Below, one piece after another: positions 50,136 to 58,224 of a stretch of DNA of 64,000 nt. This DNA comes from Pseudothermotoga_B sp051235805 (GTDB taxonomy: Bacteria > Thermotogota > Thermotogae > Thermotogales > DSM-5069), in assembly GCF_051235805.1 (NCBI RefSeq), contig NZ_JBPNXV010000001.1, positions 1,302,001-1,366,000 on the forward strand, written 5' to 3'. The translations under genes were made by a program, and so were the position numbers. The notes under the pieces are model-generated. The model made no database searches. It was not told where the DNA came from and saw nothing but the letters and a program-made list of their open reading frames with translations. Every line of letters starts with the position of its first letter. The first letter of the stretch is position 1.

Positions 50136-50147
50136 CGTATCACCTCT

Positions 50148-50567
50148 CTAAGCTTTCGTCTCTTTACTCTTAACCGCTATGGTAATATGACACATTCTTC
50201 TCTGAATGATGTCAGCCCTTCCTCTACCGCGTGGCCAAATTCTCTTGAATCTTGGTCCATCATCGACAACGCAGTGTGAAACATAAAGCGTATCGCTGCT
50301 GAGTTTCGCGTTGTTTTCAGCATTTGCAACAGCAGACTTGAGAACCTTTTCCACAAGCCTTGCTGCCTTTTTGGGAGACATTTCAAGTATCTGGAAAGCC
50401 TCGCCAACATCCTTACCGCGAATCGCATTGATCACGGTCCTCACCTTTCTCGGAGAGGATTTCAGATAGCGACCCTTGGCTTTTACTTCAACAGACTTAT
50501 TCTCTTCCGCTCTCTGTCTGTACTGCACAGACCTCTTGGGCCTTTTTGTGCCGGCTTCTGCACTCAT
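50148..50567 (-). CDS. rplV: Ribosomal protein L22 with N-terminal extension
   Basis: A 139-residue protein whose hairpin lines the exit tunnel. The conserved core starts at AKGRYLKSSPRKVRTVINAI near residue 30, so the first 28 or so basic residues are an extension relative to the 110-residue E. coli protein. The tunnel loop (RIWPRGRGRADIIQRR) is normal. Confidence 0.96.
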   Translation of the reverse strand: MSAEAGTKRPKRSVQYRQRAEENKSVEVKAKGRYLKSSPRKVRTVINAIRGKDVGEAFQILEMSPKKAARLVEKVLKSAVANAENNAKLSSDTLYVSHCVVDDGPRFKRIWPRGRGRADIIQRRMCHITIAVKSKETKA

Positions 50568-50580
50568 TACAGTTCCCTCC

Positions 50581-50868
50581 TCATTTCACCTGACCCTTTG
50601 TTGCAGCTTTTTTCTCAGCATGGCCACCAAATCTCCTCGTTGGTGCGAATTCTCCAAGCCTGTGTCCGACCATGTTCTCAGTTATGTATATCGGCACATG
50701 TTTCAGACCGTTGTGAACGGCTATCGTGTGACCAACCATCTCAGGAACTATTGTTGAAGCTCTGCTCCAAGTCTTTATGATCTTCTTTTCTCCACTCTCG
50801 TTGAGCAATCTGATCTTTTTCAGCAACTTGATATCAACATACGGTCCCTTTTTCTGAGAACGTGCCAT
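50581..50868 (-). CDS. rpsS: Ribosomal protein S19
   Basis: A 95-residue head protein bound to S13. ARSQKKGPYVDIKLLKKIRL and VGHRLGEFAPTRRFGGHAEK are characteristic. It lies between rplB and rplV. Confidence 0.97.
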   Translation of the reverse strand: MARSQKKGPYVDIKLLKKIRLLNESGEKKIIKTWSRASTIVPEMVGHTIAVHNGLKHVPIYITENMVGHRLGEFAPTRRFGGHAEKKAATKGQVK

Positions 50869-50881
50869 CCGTCACACCTCC

Positions 50882-51709
50882 TCATGCCTGATTGCGTCTT
50901 CTTACGATAAACCTGTCTGAAGGTCTTCGACCACGTCTGGTCTTGTATCCTTTAGTTGGTACACCCCAAGGTGTGACTGGGTGTTGTCCCTTACCTCTTC
51001 CTTCACCACCACCCATTGGATGGTCAACGGGGTTCATAACCATGGCGCGAACATGTGGTTTTCTGCCAAGCCAACGCGTTCTACCTGCCTTACCAGAGAC
51101 TTCGTTCTTGTGATCTTCATTGCTGACAATGCCAATCGTTGCATAACATTTCACGTGTATCTTTCTCAGTTCGCCAGATGGCATCTTCAGAAGGGCGTAG
51201 TTGCCCTCTCTTGCCATGAGCTGACAGGAAACACCAGCAGATCTCGCGATCTTACCTCCAGAGCCTGGCCTCACCTCAATGTTGTGAATCATAGTTCCCA
51301 ATGGAATGTTCTCTAAAGGCAGAGCGTTCCCAACTCTGATTTCCGCATCGGGACCACTCATGAGCATATCTCCGACCTGAAGGCCATTTGGTGCCAAGAT
51401 GTAACGCTTTTCACCATCAGCATACACAAGCAAAGCAATTCTAGCAGATCTATTCGGATCGTACTCAATAGAAGCAACCTTCGCAGGTACTCCTGTCTTA
51501 TCCCTTTTGAAGTCTATCACACGATATTTTCTCTTATGCCCTCCACCTCTAAATCTCACGGTGATTCTTCCATAATGATTACGTCCACCACTCTTCTTCA
51601 ATGGTGAGAGCAAAGACTTCTCTGGTTGTTTCTTAGTAACCTCTGAAAAATCTGGCGTCAACATGAAACGAATACCAGGCGACGTTGGTTTATACTTCTT
51701 CAAACCCAT
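50882..51709 (-). CDS. rplB: Ribosomal protein L2
   Basis: A 275-residue protein needed for subunit joining and peptidyl transfer. The near-universal VMNPVDHPMGGGEGRGKGQH contains the functional His. GLKKYKPTSPGIRFM at the start is typical. It overlaps nothing and follows rplW by 15 bases. Confidence 0.98.
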   Translation of the reverse strand: MGLKKYKPTSPGIRFMLTPDFSEVTKKQPEKSLLSPLKKSGGRNHYGRITVRFRGGGHKRKYRVIDFKRDKTGVPAKVASIEYDPNRSARIALLVYADGEKRYILAPNGLQVGDMLMSGPDAEIRVGNALPLENIPLGTMIHNIEVRPGSGGKIARSAGVSCQLMAREGNYALLKMPSGELRKIHVKCYATIGIVSNEDHKNEVSGKAGRTRWLGRKPHVRAMVMNPVDHPMGGGEGRGKGQHPVTPWGVPTKGYKTRRGRRPSDRFIVRRRNQA

Positions 51710-51724
51710 GGTTTTTCACCTCTC

Positions 51725-52027
51725 TCACTGCTGACCCTCGAGCTCTTTTATGGTGTATCCTTCTTTTAAGGTGACTATCGCTTTTTTCCATTCCCTCGTT
51801 CTGCCTTCAAACCTGCCTCTTCTCTTAGGTTTGGGTTTGCAAACAGATATGTTCACCTTCTCCACTTTAACCTTGAACAATGTTTCAACTGCATTCTTGA
51901 CAAGGACTCTATTCGCCAGTGGGTTGATCTCAAAGGCGTACTTTCTATCCTCTCTTGCAGCTGTAGTCTTCTCAGTCAATAAGGGCCTTATCAACACGTC
52001 ATAAGGTGTGAGTTTTTGCTGGTTCAT
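51725..52027 (-). CDS. rplW: Ribosomal protein L23
   Basis: A 100-residue exit-tunnel protein that docks trigger factor and SRP. VLIRPLLTEKTTAAREDRKY and VEKVNISVCKPKPKRRGRFE match. ATG 52027 overlaps the rplD stop by four bases. Confidence 0.96.
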   Translation of the reverse strand: MNQQKLTPYDVLIRPLLTEKTTAAREDRKYAFEINPLANRVLVKNAVETLFKVKVEKVNISVCKPKPKRRGRFEGRTREWKKAIVTLKEGYTIKELEGQQ

Positions 52028-52704
52028 CCCAGCACCTCCTCGATCTTGGTAACCATATCTCGAGTGAGAACTATTTTCTCGTGATTCACGATATCATAAA
52101 CATTCAATCCATCTATTCTAACTGCCGTTTCATCTTCGCGTGTTGCTCCAGGATTGTCCGCGATGATTGCCTTCAAGCCAGATATGTTTCGACAAGACAG
52201 CTTCACATGTTCATACTCTGGTTTCTTCCATGGCAAGACAAACAAAACCTTCTTATCTTTCAACTGCAAGTTCTCAATCAGCTGCCTCATGTTCTTGGCT
52301 TTGGGTGTATCAAACTTTATGTCATCGACAACAATTATGTTGCCCTCTCTAAATCTCTGTGATAGAGCAGATCTCAAAGCAAGCTTCTTCATTTTCTTAG
52401 GCAGACTCTTTGACCAATCTCTCGGTTTAGGACCGTGAGCAACTCCACCATGTCTCCAAATGGGTGATCTTATCGAACCGTGTCTTGCGCGCCCTGTGTG
52501 TTTCTGTGCCCAAGGTTTTCTTCCACCACCGCTTACTTCTGCGCGAGTCTTAGTCGAAGCAGTCCCCGATCTTCGTAAAGATAGTTGATAATCTACATAT
52601 CTCCAGATAACATCAAGGTTGGGCTCAATGTTGAAGACTTCGTCTTTCAATTCTTGGGTCCCTATCTTTTGACCCTTCATGTTGTAAAGATCTACAAGAG
52701 CCAT
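52024..52704 (-). CDS. rplD: Ribosomal protein L4
   Basis: A 226-residue protein whose loop reaches the tunnel constriction (SGGGRKPWAQKHTGRARHGS). In gamma-proteobacteria L4 also attenuates the S10 operon; no such leader was established here. It follows rplC by 20 bases. Confidence 0.96.
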   Translation of the reverse strand: MALVDLYNMKGQKIGTQELKDEVFNIEPNLDVIWRYVDYQLSLRRSGTASTKTRAEVSGGGRKPWAQKHTGRARHGSIRSPIWRHGGVAHGPKPRDWSKSLPKKMKKLALRSALSQRFREGNIIVVDDIKFDTPKAKNMRQLIENLQLKDKKVLFVLPWKKPEYEHVKLSCRNISGLKAIIADNPGATREDETAVRIDGLNVYDIVNHEKIVLTRDMVTKIEEVLG

Positions 52705-52724
52705 CTTTTATTCCTCCTCATGGT

Positions 52725-53357
52725 TCATTTTCGGGTTTTCCTGGGACTCCTGATGAGTACCAGACTTCCCCTCGCACCTGGGACTGAGCCTTTGAGTACT
52801 ATTAGATTGTTGTCAGCATCGAGTTTGACTACTTCAAGATTGTGTGTGGTGACACGCTCGTTGCCATACCTTCCAGGCATTTTCTTACCTTTGAAAATCT
52901 TTGCTGGTTCTGTATGCTGTCCAAGTGAGCCAAGTTCTCTGTGAAATTTCGAACCGTGTGCAGATGGACCACCAGAGAATCCCCAACGCTTCATTGCTCC
53001 TGAGAACCCTCTTCCTTTTGTCCAGCCAATCACATCAACTTTCTCGCCAACTTGGAATTGATCAACCTTTATCTGTTGACCGATTTCATACGATCCAAGC
53101 TCCTTTTCATCTGTCAATCTCATTTCTCTGAGGAACCTCATGGGTTTCAACTGAACTTTTTTAAAGTGTCCTTCAAGTGGTTTGTTCAAGTTTTTGGTCT
53201 CTTCAAAACCAAGTTGAACTGCACAGTAGCCATCAACTTGAACGGTTTTCTTCTGAACAACATAGCACGGTCCAGCCTGAATTACTGTAACTGGCACGAC
53301 TGTGTTGTTGTTGAATAAACGAGTCATTCCTATCTTTCTACCAAGGAGCATCTTCAT
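52725..53357 (-). CDS. rplC: Ribosomal protein L3
   Basis: A 210-residue protein near the peptidyl transferase centre. MLLGRKIGMTRLF at the start and the loop GGPSAHGSKFHRELGSLGQ, which carries the usual methylated Gln position, are clear. ATG 53357 is seven bases after GGAGGTG. Confidence 0.97.
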   Translation of the reverse strand: MKMLLGRKIGMTRLFNNNTVVPVTVIQAGPCYVVQKKTVQVDGYCAVQLGFEETKNLNKPLEGHFKKVQLKPMRFLREMRLTDEKELGSYEIGQQIKVDQFQVGEKVDVIGWTKGRGFSGAMKRWGFSGGPSAHGSKFHRELGSLGQHTEPAKIFKGKKMPGRYGNERVTTHNLEVVKLDADNNLIVLKGSVPGARGSLVLIRSPRKTRK

Positions 53358-53376
53358 CTTAGTACACCTCCGACGA

Positions 53377-53685
53377 TTAGAGTTTGATCTCCACGTCGAC
53401 CCCTGCTGGGAGGTTTATCTTCATCAAGGCGTCGATTGTTTTCGGAGATGGTTCAATTATGTCTATCAATCTTTTGTGAACGCGTTTTTCAAACTGTTCT
53501 CTGGAGTCTTTGTGTTTATGAGGCGATCTCAAGACAACGTACAAAGACCTCTCCGTGGGCAACGGTATTGGCCCTGATATCTTTGCGTTCGTTGATTTTG
53601 CCACCTCAACAATCTTCTTAGCAGATTCGTCGAGAACTTCATGGTCGTAAGCTTTAAGTTTTATCCTGATTTTCTGTCCAGGCAT
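53377..53685 (-). CDS. rpsJ: Ribosomal protein S10
   Basis: A 102-residue protein that also partners NusB in antitermination. GQKIRIKLKAYDHEVLDESA and GPIPLPTERSLYVVLRSPHK are diagnostic. I choose ATG 53685 after AAGGAGGGA; the frame is open upstream to 53727 but that would run into the tuf-rpsJ hairpin. Confidence 0.97.
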   Translation of the reverse strand: MPGQKIRIKLKAYDHEVLDESAKKIVEVAKSTNAKISGPIPLPTERSLYVVLRSPHKHKDSREQFEKRVHKRLIDIIEPSPKTIDALMKINLPAGVDVEIKL

Positions 53686-53714
53686 AAATTTCGTTCCCTC
53701 CTTCTTTGCGAAAA

Positions 53715-53739
53715 GGGTAGGGAGCATAGCTCCCTACCC
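53715..53739 (-). terminator. Strong hairpin between tuf and rpsJ (attenuator or processing site)
   Basis: GGGTAGGGAGC / GCTCCCTACCC, an 11-bp perfect stem with a three-base loop, starts five bases after the tuf stop. On the - strand it is followed by TTTTCGC, a short T tract. No promoter is visible before rpsJ, so downstream genes depend on read-through or on RNA processing here. Confidence 0.8.
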
Positions 53740-53744
53740 GGCAA

Positions 53745-54947
53745 CTACTCTATGATCTCAGCGACAACACCTGCTCCAACTGTCTTACCGCCTTCTCTTA
53801 TTGCGAAGCGCATACCTTTTTCAATCGCTATTGGGTATATGAGTTTGATCGTCAAAATAGCGTTATCACCAGGCATGACCATTTCTGCGTTGTTCCCAAG
53901 TTCAACGATTTCACCAGTGACATCAGCTGTTCTGATGAAGAACTGTGGTCTGTAACCTTTCATGAATGGTGTGTGTCTTCCACCTTCTTCTTTCTTCAGA
54001 ACGTACACGTTGGCTTTGAAGGTTGTATGAGGTGTGATTGAACCAGGAGCAGCGAGAACTTGTCCGCGTTCGATTTCGTCTTTGTCAACACCTCTCAAAA
54101 GACAACCAACGTTGTCACCAGCAATTCCCTCGTCGAGTTCTTTTCTGAACATCTCAACACTCGTGACAACTGTCTTCTTGATCTCGTAACTCTGTCCAAC
54201 GATCTCCACTTCCTCGCCAGGTCTAATTCTTCCGCGCTCGATTCTACCCGTTGCCACCGTTCCTCTTCCGGTGATTGAGAAGATGTCCTCAACAGCCATT
54301 AGGAATGGTTTATCAACTTCACGGAGTGGATCAGGTATGTAGTTGTCAAGCGCGTCCAAGAGTTCTTGAATAGGTTTGTAAACAGGATCGTTTGGATTCA
54401 TTGGTCCTTCCATAGCGAGCAAGGCAGAACCTCTTATGACTGGAACCTCATCGCCTGGGAATTCGTACTTCGTGAGAAGATCTCTAACTTCCATTTCGAC
54501 CAAATCAACCAATTCCTTATCATCAACAGCATCAACCTTGTTCAGAAAGACAACCATAGCTGGAACGTTAACCTGTCTTGCCAACAGAACGTGCTCGCGT
54601 GTCTGAGGCATTGGTCCATCTGTTGCTGCAACAACAAGGATTGCTCCGTCCATCTGAGCCGCACCAGTGATCATGTTCTTTATGTAGTCTGCGTGACCAG
54701 GACAGTCAATGTGTGCGTAATGTCTTTTTTCTGTTTGGTACTCAACGTGCGTGATGTTAATAGTGATTCCTCTAGCCTTTTCTTCAGGTGCTTTGTCGAT
54801 TTGATCGTACGGAACATAGTAAGCAAGATTCTTGAACGAGAGATACTTTGTAATCGCCGCTGTCAGCGTGGTCTTTCCATGGTCTATGTGTCCAATGGTA
54901 CCAACGTTGACATGTGGCTTTGTTCTCACGAATTTTTCCTTTGCCAT
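53745..54947 (-). CDS. tuf: Elongation factor Tu
   Basis: A 400-residue GTPase delivering aminoacyl-tRNA. G1 GHIDHGKTTL near residue 19, DCPGHADYIKNM (G3) and NKVDAVDD (G4) are intact, followed by the two beta-barrel domains. It sits between fusA and rpsJ and is the only tuf copy in the window. Confidence 0.98.
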   Translation of the reverse strand: MAKEKFVRTKPHVNVGTIGHIDHGKTTLTAAITKYLSFKNLAYYVPYDQIDKAPEEKARGITINITHVEYQTEKRHYAHIDCPGHADYIKNMITGAAQMDGAILVVAATDGPMPQTREHVLLARQVNVPAMVVFLNKVDAVDDKELVDLVEMEVRDLLTKYEFPGDEVPVIRGSALLAMEGPMNPNDPVYKPIQELLDALDNYIPDPLREVDKPFLMAVEDIFSITGRGTVATGRIERGRIRPGEEVEIVGQSYEIKKTVVTSVEMFRKELDEGIAGDNVGCLLRGVDKDEIERGQVLAAPGSITPHTTFKANVYVLKKEEGGRHTPFMKGYRPQFFIRTADVTGEIVELGNNAEMVMPGDNAILTIKLIYPIAIEKGMRFAIREGGKTVGAGVVAEIIE

Positions 54948-54967
54948 TCATTCTCCCTCCTTCACAC

Positions 54968-57052
54968 CTAAACAGCCTTCAGTATCTTTTCGATAACTCT
55001 ATCAGGTACCTCTTTGTAATGAGAAAACTGAGCTATGTGAGTTGCCCTTCCTTGGCTCAGAGATCTGAGTGTTGTGGCATAGCCAAACAACTCAGACAGA
55101 GGTACAAATGCTCTCACAACCCTATGATTGACTCGACTTTCCAAAGATTCAACCTGTGCCCTTCTTGCATTCAGGTCCGCTATGATCCCACCGAGGTATT
55201 CTTCAGGTGTGATTATCTCGAGTCGCATCACCGGCTCTAACAAAATCAGCTGACAAGCTCTCATGGCATTCTTGAAAGCAAGACTTGCTGCTATCTTGAA
55301 GGCAATTTCCGATGAATCAACCTCGTGATACGAACCATCCAGTAAAACCGCTCTGACACAGATCATCGGATAACCTGCCAAGACACCAGTCTCCATTGCT
55401 TCCCTTACACCTTCTTCAACAGCCGGGATATACTCCTTAGGTATCACACCTCCAACCGTTTTGTTAACGAATTCAAAATGCTTTTCACCGTCTAAGGGCA
55501 ACGGCTCGAATCTCATTATAACATGTCCGTATTGTCCTCTACCACCTGTTTGTCTGATGTACTTTCCCTCAGCTTCTGCTGCTTGTCTTATGGTTTCCTT
55601 GTACGCGACTTGAGGTCTACCTATTCTAACATTTACGCCGAACTCCCTCTTGAGTCGATCTGTGATGATCTCAAGATGAAGTTCTCCCATACCCGACAAC
55701 ACAACTTGTCCAGTCTCTTTGTCAACGTTAACTTTGAGAGTCGGATCTTCTTCAGATAACGCACTTACTGCTTTTACCATCTTTTCTTCATCATCGTGAG
55801 TAACCGGCTCTATTGCGATTGAGATCACTGGATCTGGGAAATCTATCTTTTCAAGCAGAATTGGCTTTTCCTGTGTGCAGAGAGTGTCACCCGTAGTTGT
55901 GCTTCTCAAACCTATCAACGCGACTATGTCTCCAGCTCTTGCGTAGTTGACATCCTCCCTCTTGTCCGCGTGCATGAACATCAGTCGGGCAACACGCTCG
56001 CGAACTTGTTTTGTTGAGTTGTAGATATAAGTTCCTTTCTCCAGTTTTCCTGAATACACCCTAACATATGTGAGCTTACCAACATATGGATCTGTCTGTA
56101 TTTTGAATGCAAGCCCTGCAAAGTCGCCTTCTACTGTAGGTAGGACTTCCACTTCCTCTCCTGTGAGAGTCAATCCCTTTGCAGGCGGAATGTCCAATGG
56201 TGAAGGCAAATAGTCTACTATTGCATCAAGTAAAGGCTGTATTCCCTTGTTTCTAGCTGCAGCTCCGCACAAAACTGGAACGAGTCTGTTGTTTATCGTT
56301 GCCTTTCTCAGAGCACGTTTTATCTTTTCTACAGATATATCTTTTTCTTCAAGGTACAACTCCATCAGCTCTTCATCTTCTTCGGCGAGTAAAGAAATCA
56401 TCTCTTCTCGCATTTCTTCAGCAAAATCAAACATATCATCTGGTATTTCTGAGATCGACAGTTCGCTACCATCTTCACTCAGCCAAGTGATTGCTTTCAT
56501 TCTAACGAGATCTACAACACCCGCGAAATCTCTTTCACTACCTATGGGAATCTGTATAGCTATCGGCCTTGCATGAAGTCTATCAACCATTGTCTTCATT
56601 GCCATGAAGAAATCTGCTCCGGTTTTATCCATTTTGTTCATAAAAGCTATTCGCGGTACACCATACTTCTGCGCCTGGCGCCACACAGTTTCTGTCTGTG
56701 GCTCCACACCAGCTGTTGCGTCGAAAACAGCAACTGCTCCATCGAGAACTCTTAGAGCTCTTTCCACTTCAATGGTAAAATCCACATGGCCGGGCGTATC
56801 AATTATATTGATTCGATGATCTTTCCAGAAACAAGTGGTAGCCGCAGCGGTAATCGTTATTCCACGTTCCTTTTCCTGCTCCATCCAATCCATCGTGGCG
56901 GTACCTTCATCAACGCTACCAAGCGCATGTTTACGGCCAGTATAGTACAGAATACGCTCTGTTGTCGTCGTCTTACCGGCATCTATATGAGCCATTATTC
57001 CGATATTGCGTAACCTGTCCAGCGAAACATAAAGCGCATCGACTTCTATCAT
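54968..57052 (-). CDS. fusA: Elongation factor G
   Basis: A 694-residue translocase. G1 HIDAGKTTTTERILYYTG, G3 DTPGHVDFTIEVERALR and G4 NKMDKTGAD are present, with domains II-V complete (domain IV tip region GGVIPKEYIPAVEEG). I use ATG 57052, preceded by AAAGGA; the frame reaches GTG 57070 inside rpsG. Confidence 0.97.
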   Translation of the reverse strand: MIEVDALYVSLDRLRNIGIMAHIDAGKTTTTERILYYTGRKHALGSVDEGTATMDWMEQEKERGITITAAATTCFWKDHRINIIDTPGHVDFTIEVERALRVLDGAVAVFDATAGVEPQTETVWRQAQKYGVPRIAFMNKMDKTGADFFMAMKTMVDRLHARPIAIQIPIGSERDFAGVVDLVRMKAITWLSEDGSELSISEIPDDMFDFAEEMREEMISLLAEEDEELMELYLEEKDISVEKIKRALRKATINNRLVPVLCGAAARNKGIQPLLDAIVDYLPSPLDIPPAKGLTLTGEEVEVLPTVEGDFAGLAFKIQTDPYVGKLTYVRVYSGKLEKGTYIYNSTKQVRERVARLMFMHADKREDVNYARAGDIVALIGLRSTTTGDTLCTQEKPILLEKIDFPDPVISIAIEPVTHDDEEKMVKAVSALSEEDPTLKVNVDKETGQVVLSGMGELHLEIITDRLKREFGVNVRIGRPQVAYKETIRQAAEAEGKYIRQTGGRGQYGHVIMRFEPLPLDGEKHFEFVNKTVGGVIPKEYIPAVEEGVREAMETGVLAGYPMICVRAVLLDGSYHEVDSSEIAFKIAASLAFKNAMRACQLILLEPVMRLEIITPEEYLGGIIADLNARRAQVESLESRVNHRVVRAFVPLSELFGYATTLRSLSQGRATHIAQFSHYKEVPDRVIEKILKAV

Positions 57053-57063
57053 GATCTTTCCTT

Positions 57064-57531
57064 TCACCACCGTAAGTGGGCAAATGCCCTGTTCGCCTCC
57101 GCCATTTTATGTGTGTCTTCTCTCTTCTTCACTGCAACACCAGTACCTTGATAAGAAGCAAGAATCTCATCGCCAAGTCTTATATACATCGGTTTTCCTC
57201 TTTTCGATCTGGCGGCGTTGATCACCCATCTGAGTGCCAAAGAGGTTTTTCTGGGCTCCTGAACCTCAACGGGAACTTGGTAAGTCGCTCCACCAACACG
57301 TCTTGGTCTGACCTCCAAAACAGGTTTGACATTCTCCATTGCCTTTTGGAATACCTCCAGAGGATCTTTGCCAGATTTTTCCTTTACGTAATCCAGAGCG
57401 TCGTAAACTATTTTCTGAGCAACTGCTTTCTTACCATCCCACATGATCTTGTTTATGAGTTTTGCAACAAGCACATCTTTGTACACGGGGTCAGGAGATG
57501 CCTCTCTGACTTCTGCTCTTCGCCTTCTCAT
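57064..57531 (-). CDS. rpsG: Ribosomal protein S7
   Basis: A 155-residue 16S-binding protein that nucleates head assembly. RRRRAEVREASPDPVYKDVL and PRRVGGATYQVPVEVQ match; in E. coli S7 represses the str operon. It begins 18 bases after rpsL. Confidence 0.97.
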   Translation of the reverse strand: MRRRRAEVREASPDPVYKDVLVAKLINKIMWDGKKAVAQKIVYDALDYVKEKSGKDPLEVFQKAMENVKPVLEVRPRRVGGATYQVPVEVQEPRKTSLALRWVINAARSKRGKPMYIRLGDEILASYQGTGVAVKKREDTHKMAEANRAFAHLRW

Positions 57532-57549
57532 TAGATCATCCTCCCAAAA

Positions 57550-57924
57550 CTACTTCTTTGATCTCTTTGCACCATATTTGCTACGTGACTGTTTTCTGTT
57601 TTCGACACCTGCGGTGTCGAGAGTACCGCGTATAATCTTGTACCTGATACCCGGAAGATCCTTAACCCTTCCGCCTCTAACAAGAACAACAGAATGTTCC
57701 TGCAGGTTATGCCCAATACCAGGTATGTACGCAGTTACTTCTGTACCATTAGACAGTCTGACTCTTGCGATCTTTCTCAGAGCTGAGTTTGGTTTCTTTG
57801 GCGTCATGGTTGTGACACGAATACACACACCACGCTTCTGGGGATTGCCCTGTAAAGCTGGTGCCTTCGACTTTTCAATTTTCTGAGATCTTCGAAGCCT
57901 GATCAACTGATTTATTGTCGGCAT
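57550..57924 (-). CDS. rpsL: Ribosomal protein S12
   Basis: A 124-residue decoding-centre protein. PTINQLIRLRRSQKIEKSKA, TPKKPNSALRKIARVRLSNG and KDLPGIRYKIIRGTLD are characteristic; the streptomycin-site lysines are in place. I use ATG 57924 after GAAGGGAGG; the upstream open frame runs into the promoter. It is the first gene of the str-S10-spc-alpha run. Confidence 0.97.
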   Translation of the reverse strand: MPTINQLIRLRRSQKIEKSKAPALQGNPQKRGVCIRVTTMTPKKPNSALRKIARVRLSNGTEVTAYIPGIGHNLQEHSVVLVRGGRVKDLPGIRYKIIRGTLDTAGVENRKQSRSKYGAKRSKK

Positions 57925-57958
57925 CTGTATCCTCCCTTCAACGACACACCAAATGCCG

Positions 57959-57987
57959 ATTCTATAATAAAAACGGCAATTTGTCAA
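57959..57987 (-). promoter_or_regulatory. Promoter of the str-S10-spc-alpha operon
   Basis: Consensus TTGACA (57982-57987), exactly 17 bases, and TAGAAT (57959-57964, one mismatch). The predicted leader to rpsL is about 28 bases. From here back to the cstA terminator (57988-58187) I see nothing else. Confidence 0.85.
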
Positions 57988-58177
57988 CTTCTATTCGTCA
58001 AAGCTCAGCAAAATTCATTATACTACCACTCTGAAAGGCAAGAGCAACAAAGAATTGAAATTATTATTTCGATTTCAAATAGTCCCAGCAGGCATTCAAG
58101 GTGATGAAATATTTTCCCAATCAAAGTAGTTTCACGAAATCCATGAAATTCATCTAAAGAAACCTTTTCTCTCATCT

Positions 58178-58207
58178 CGAAAAATAAGGGCAGGCAAGAG
58201 CCTGCCC
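58178..58207 (-). terminator. Intrinsic terminator after cstA
   Basis: GGGCAGGC / GCCTGCCC, an 8-bp perfect stem with a four-base loop (58188-58207), followed on the - strand by TTATTTTT. It lies 17 bases after the cstA stop. Confidence 0.88.
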
Positions 58208-58224
58208 GCGACAGCAATTCTATG

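Noticed and set aside
53686..53727. Upstream extension of rpsJ
   Set aside because: It would place the start inside the tuf-rpsJ hairpin and add residues not found in S10; ATG 53685 has an excellent ribosome binding site.
58023..58217. A 64-codon - strand open frame in the gap between rpsL and cstA
   Set aside because: It begins inside the cstA terminator, lacks a ribosome binding site and has no recognisable protein character.
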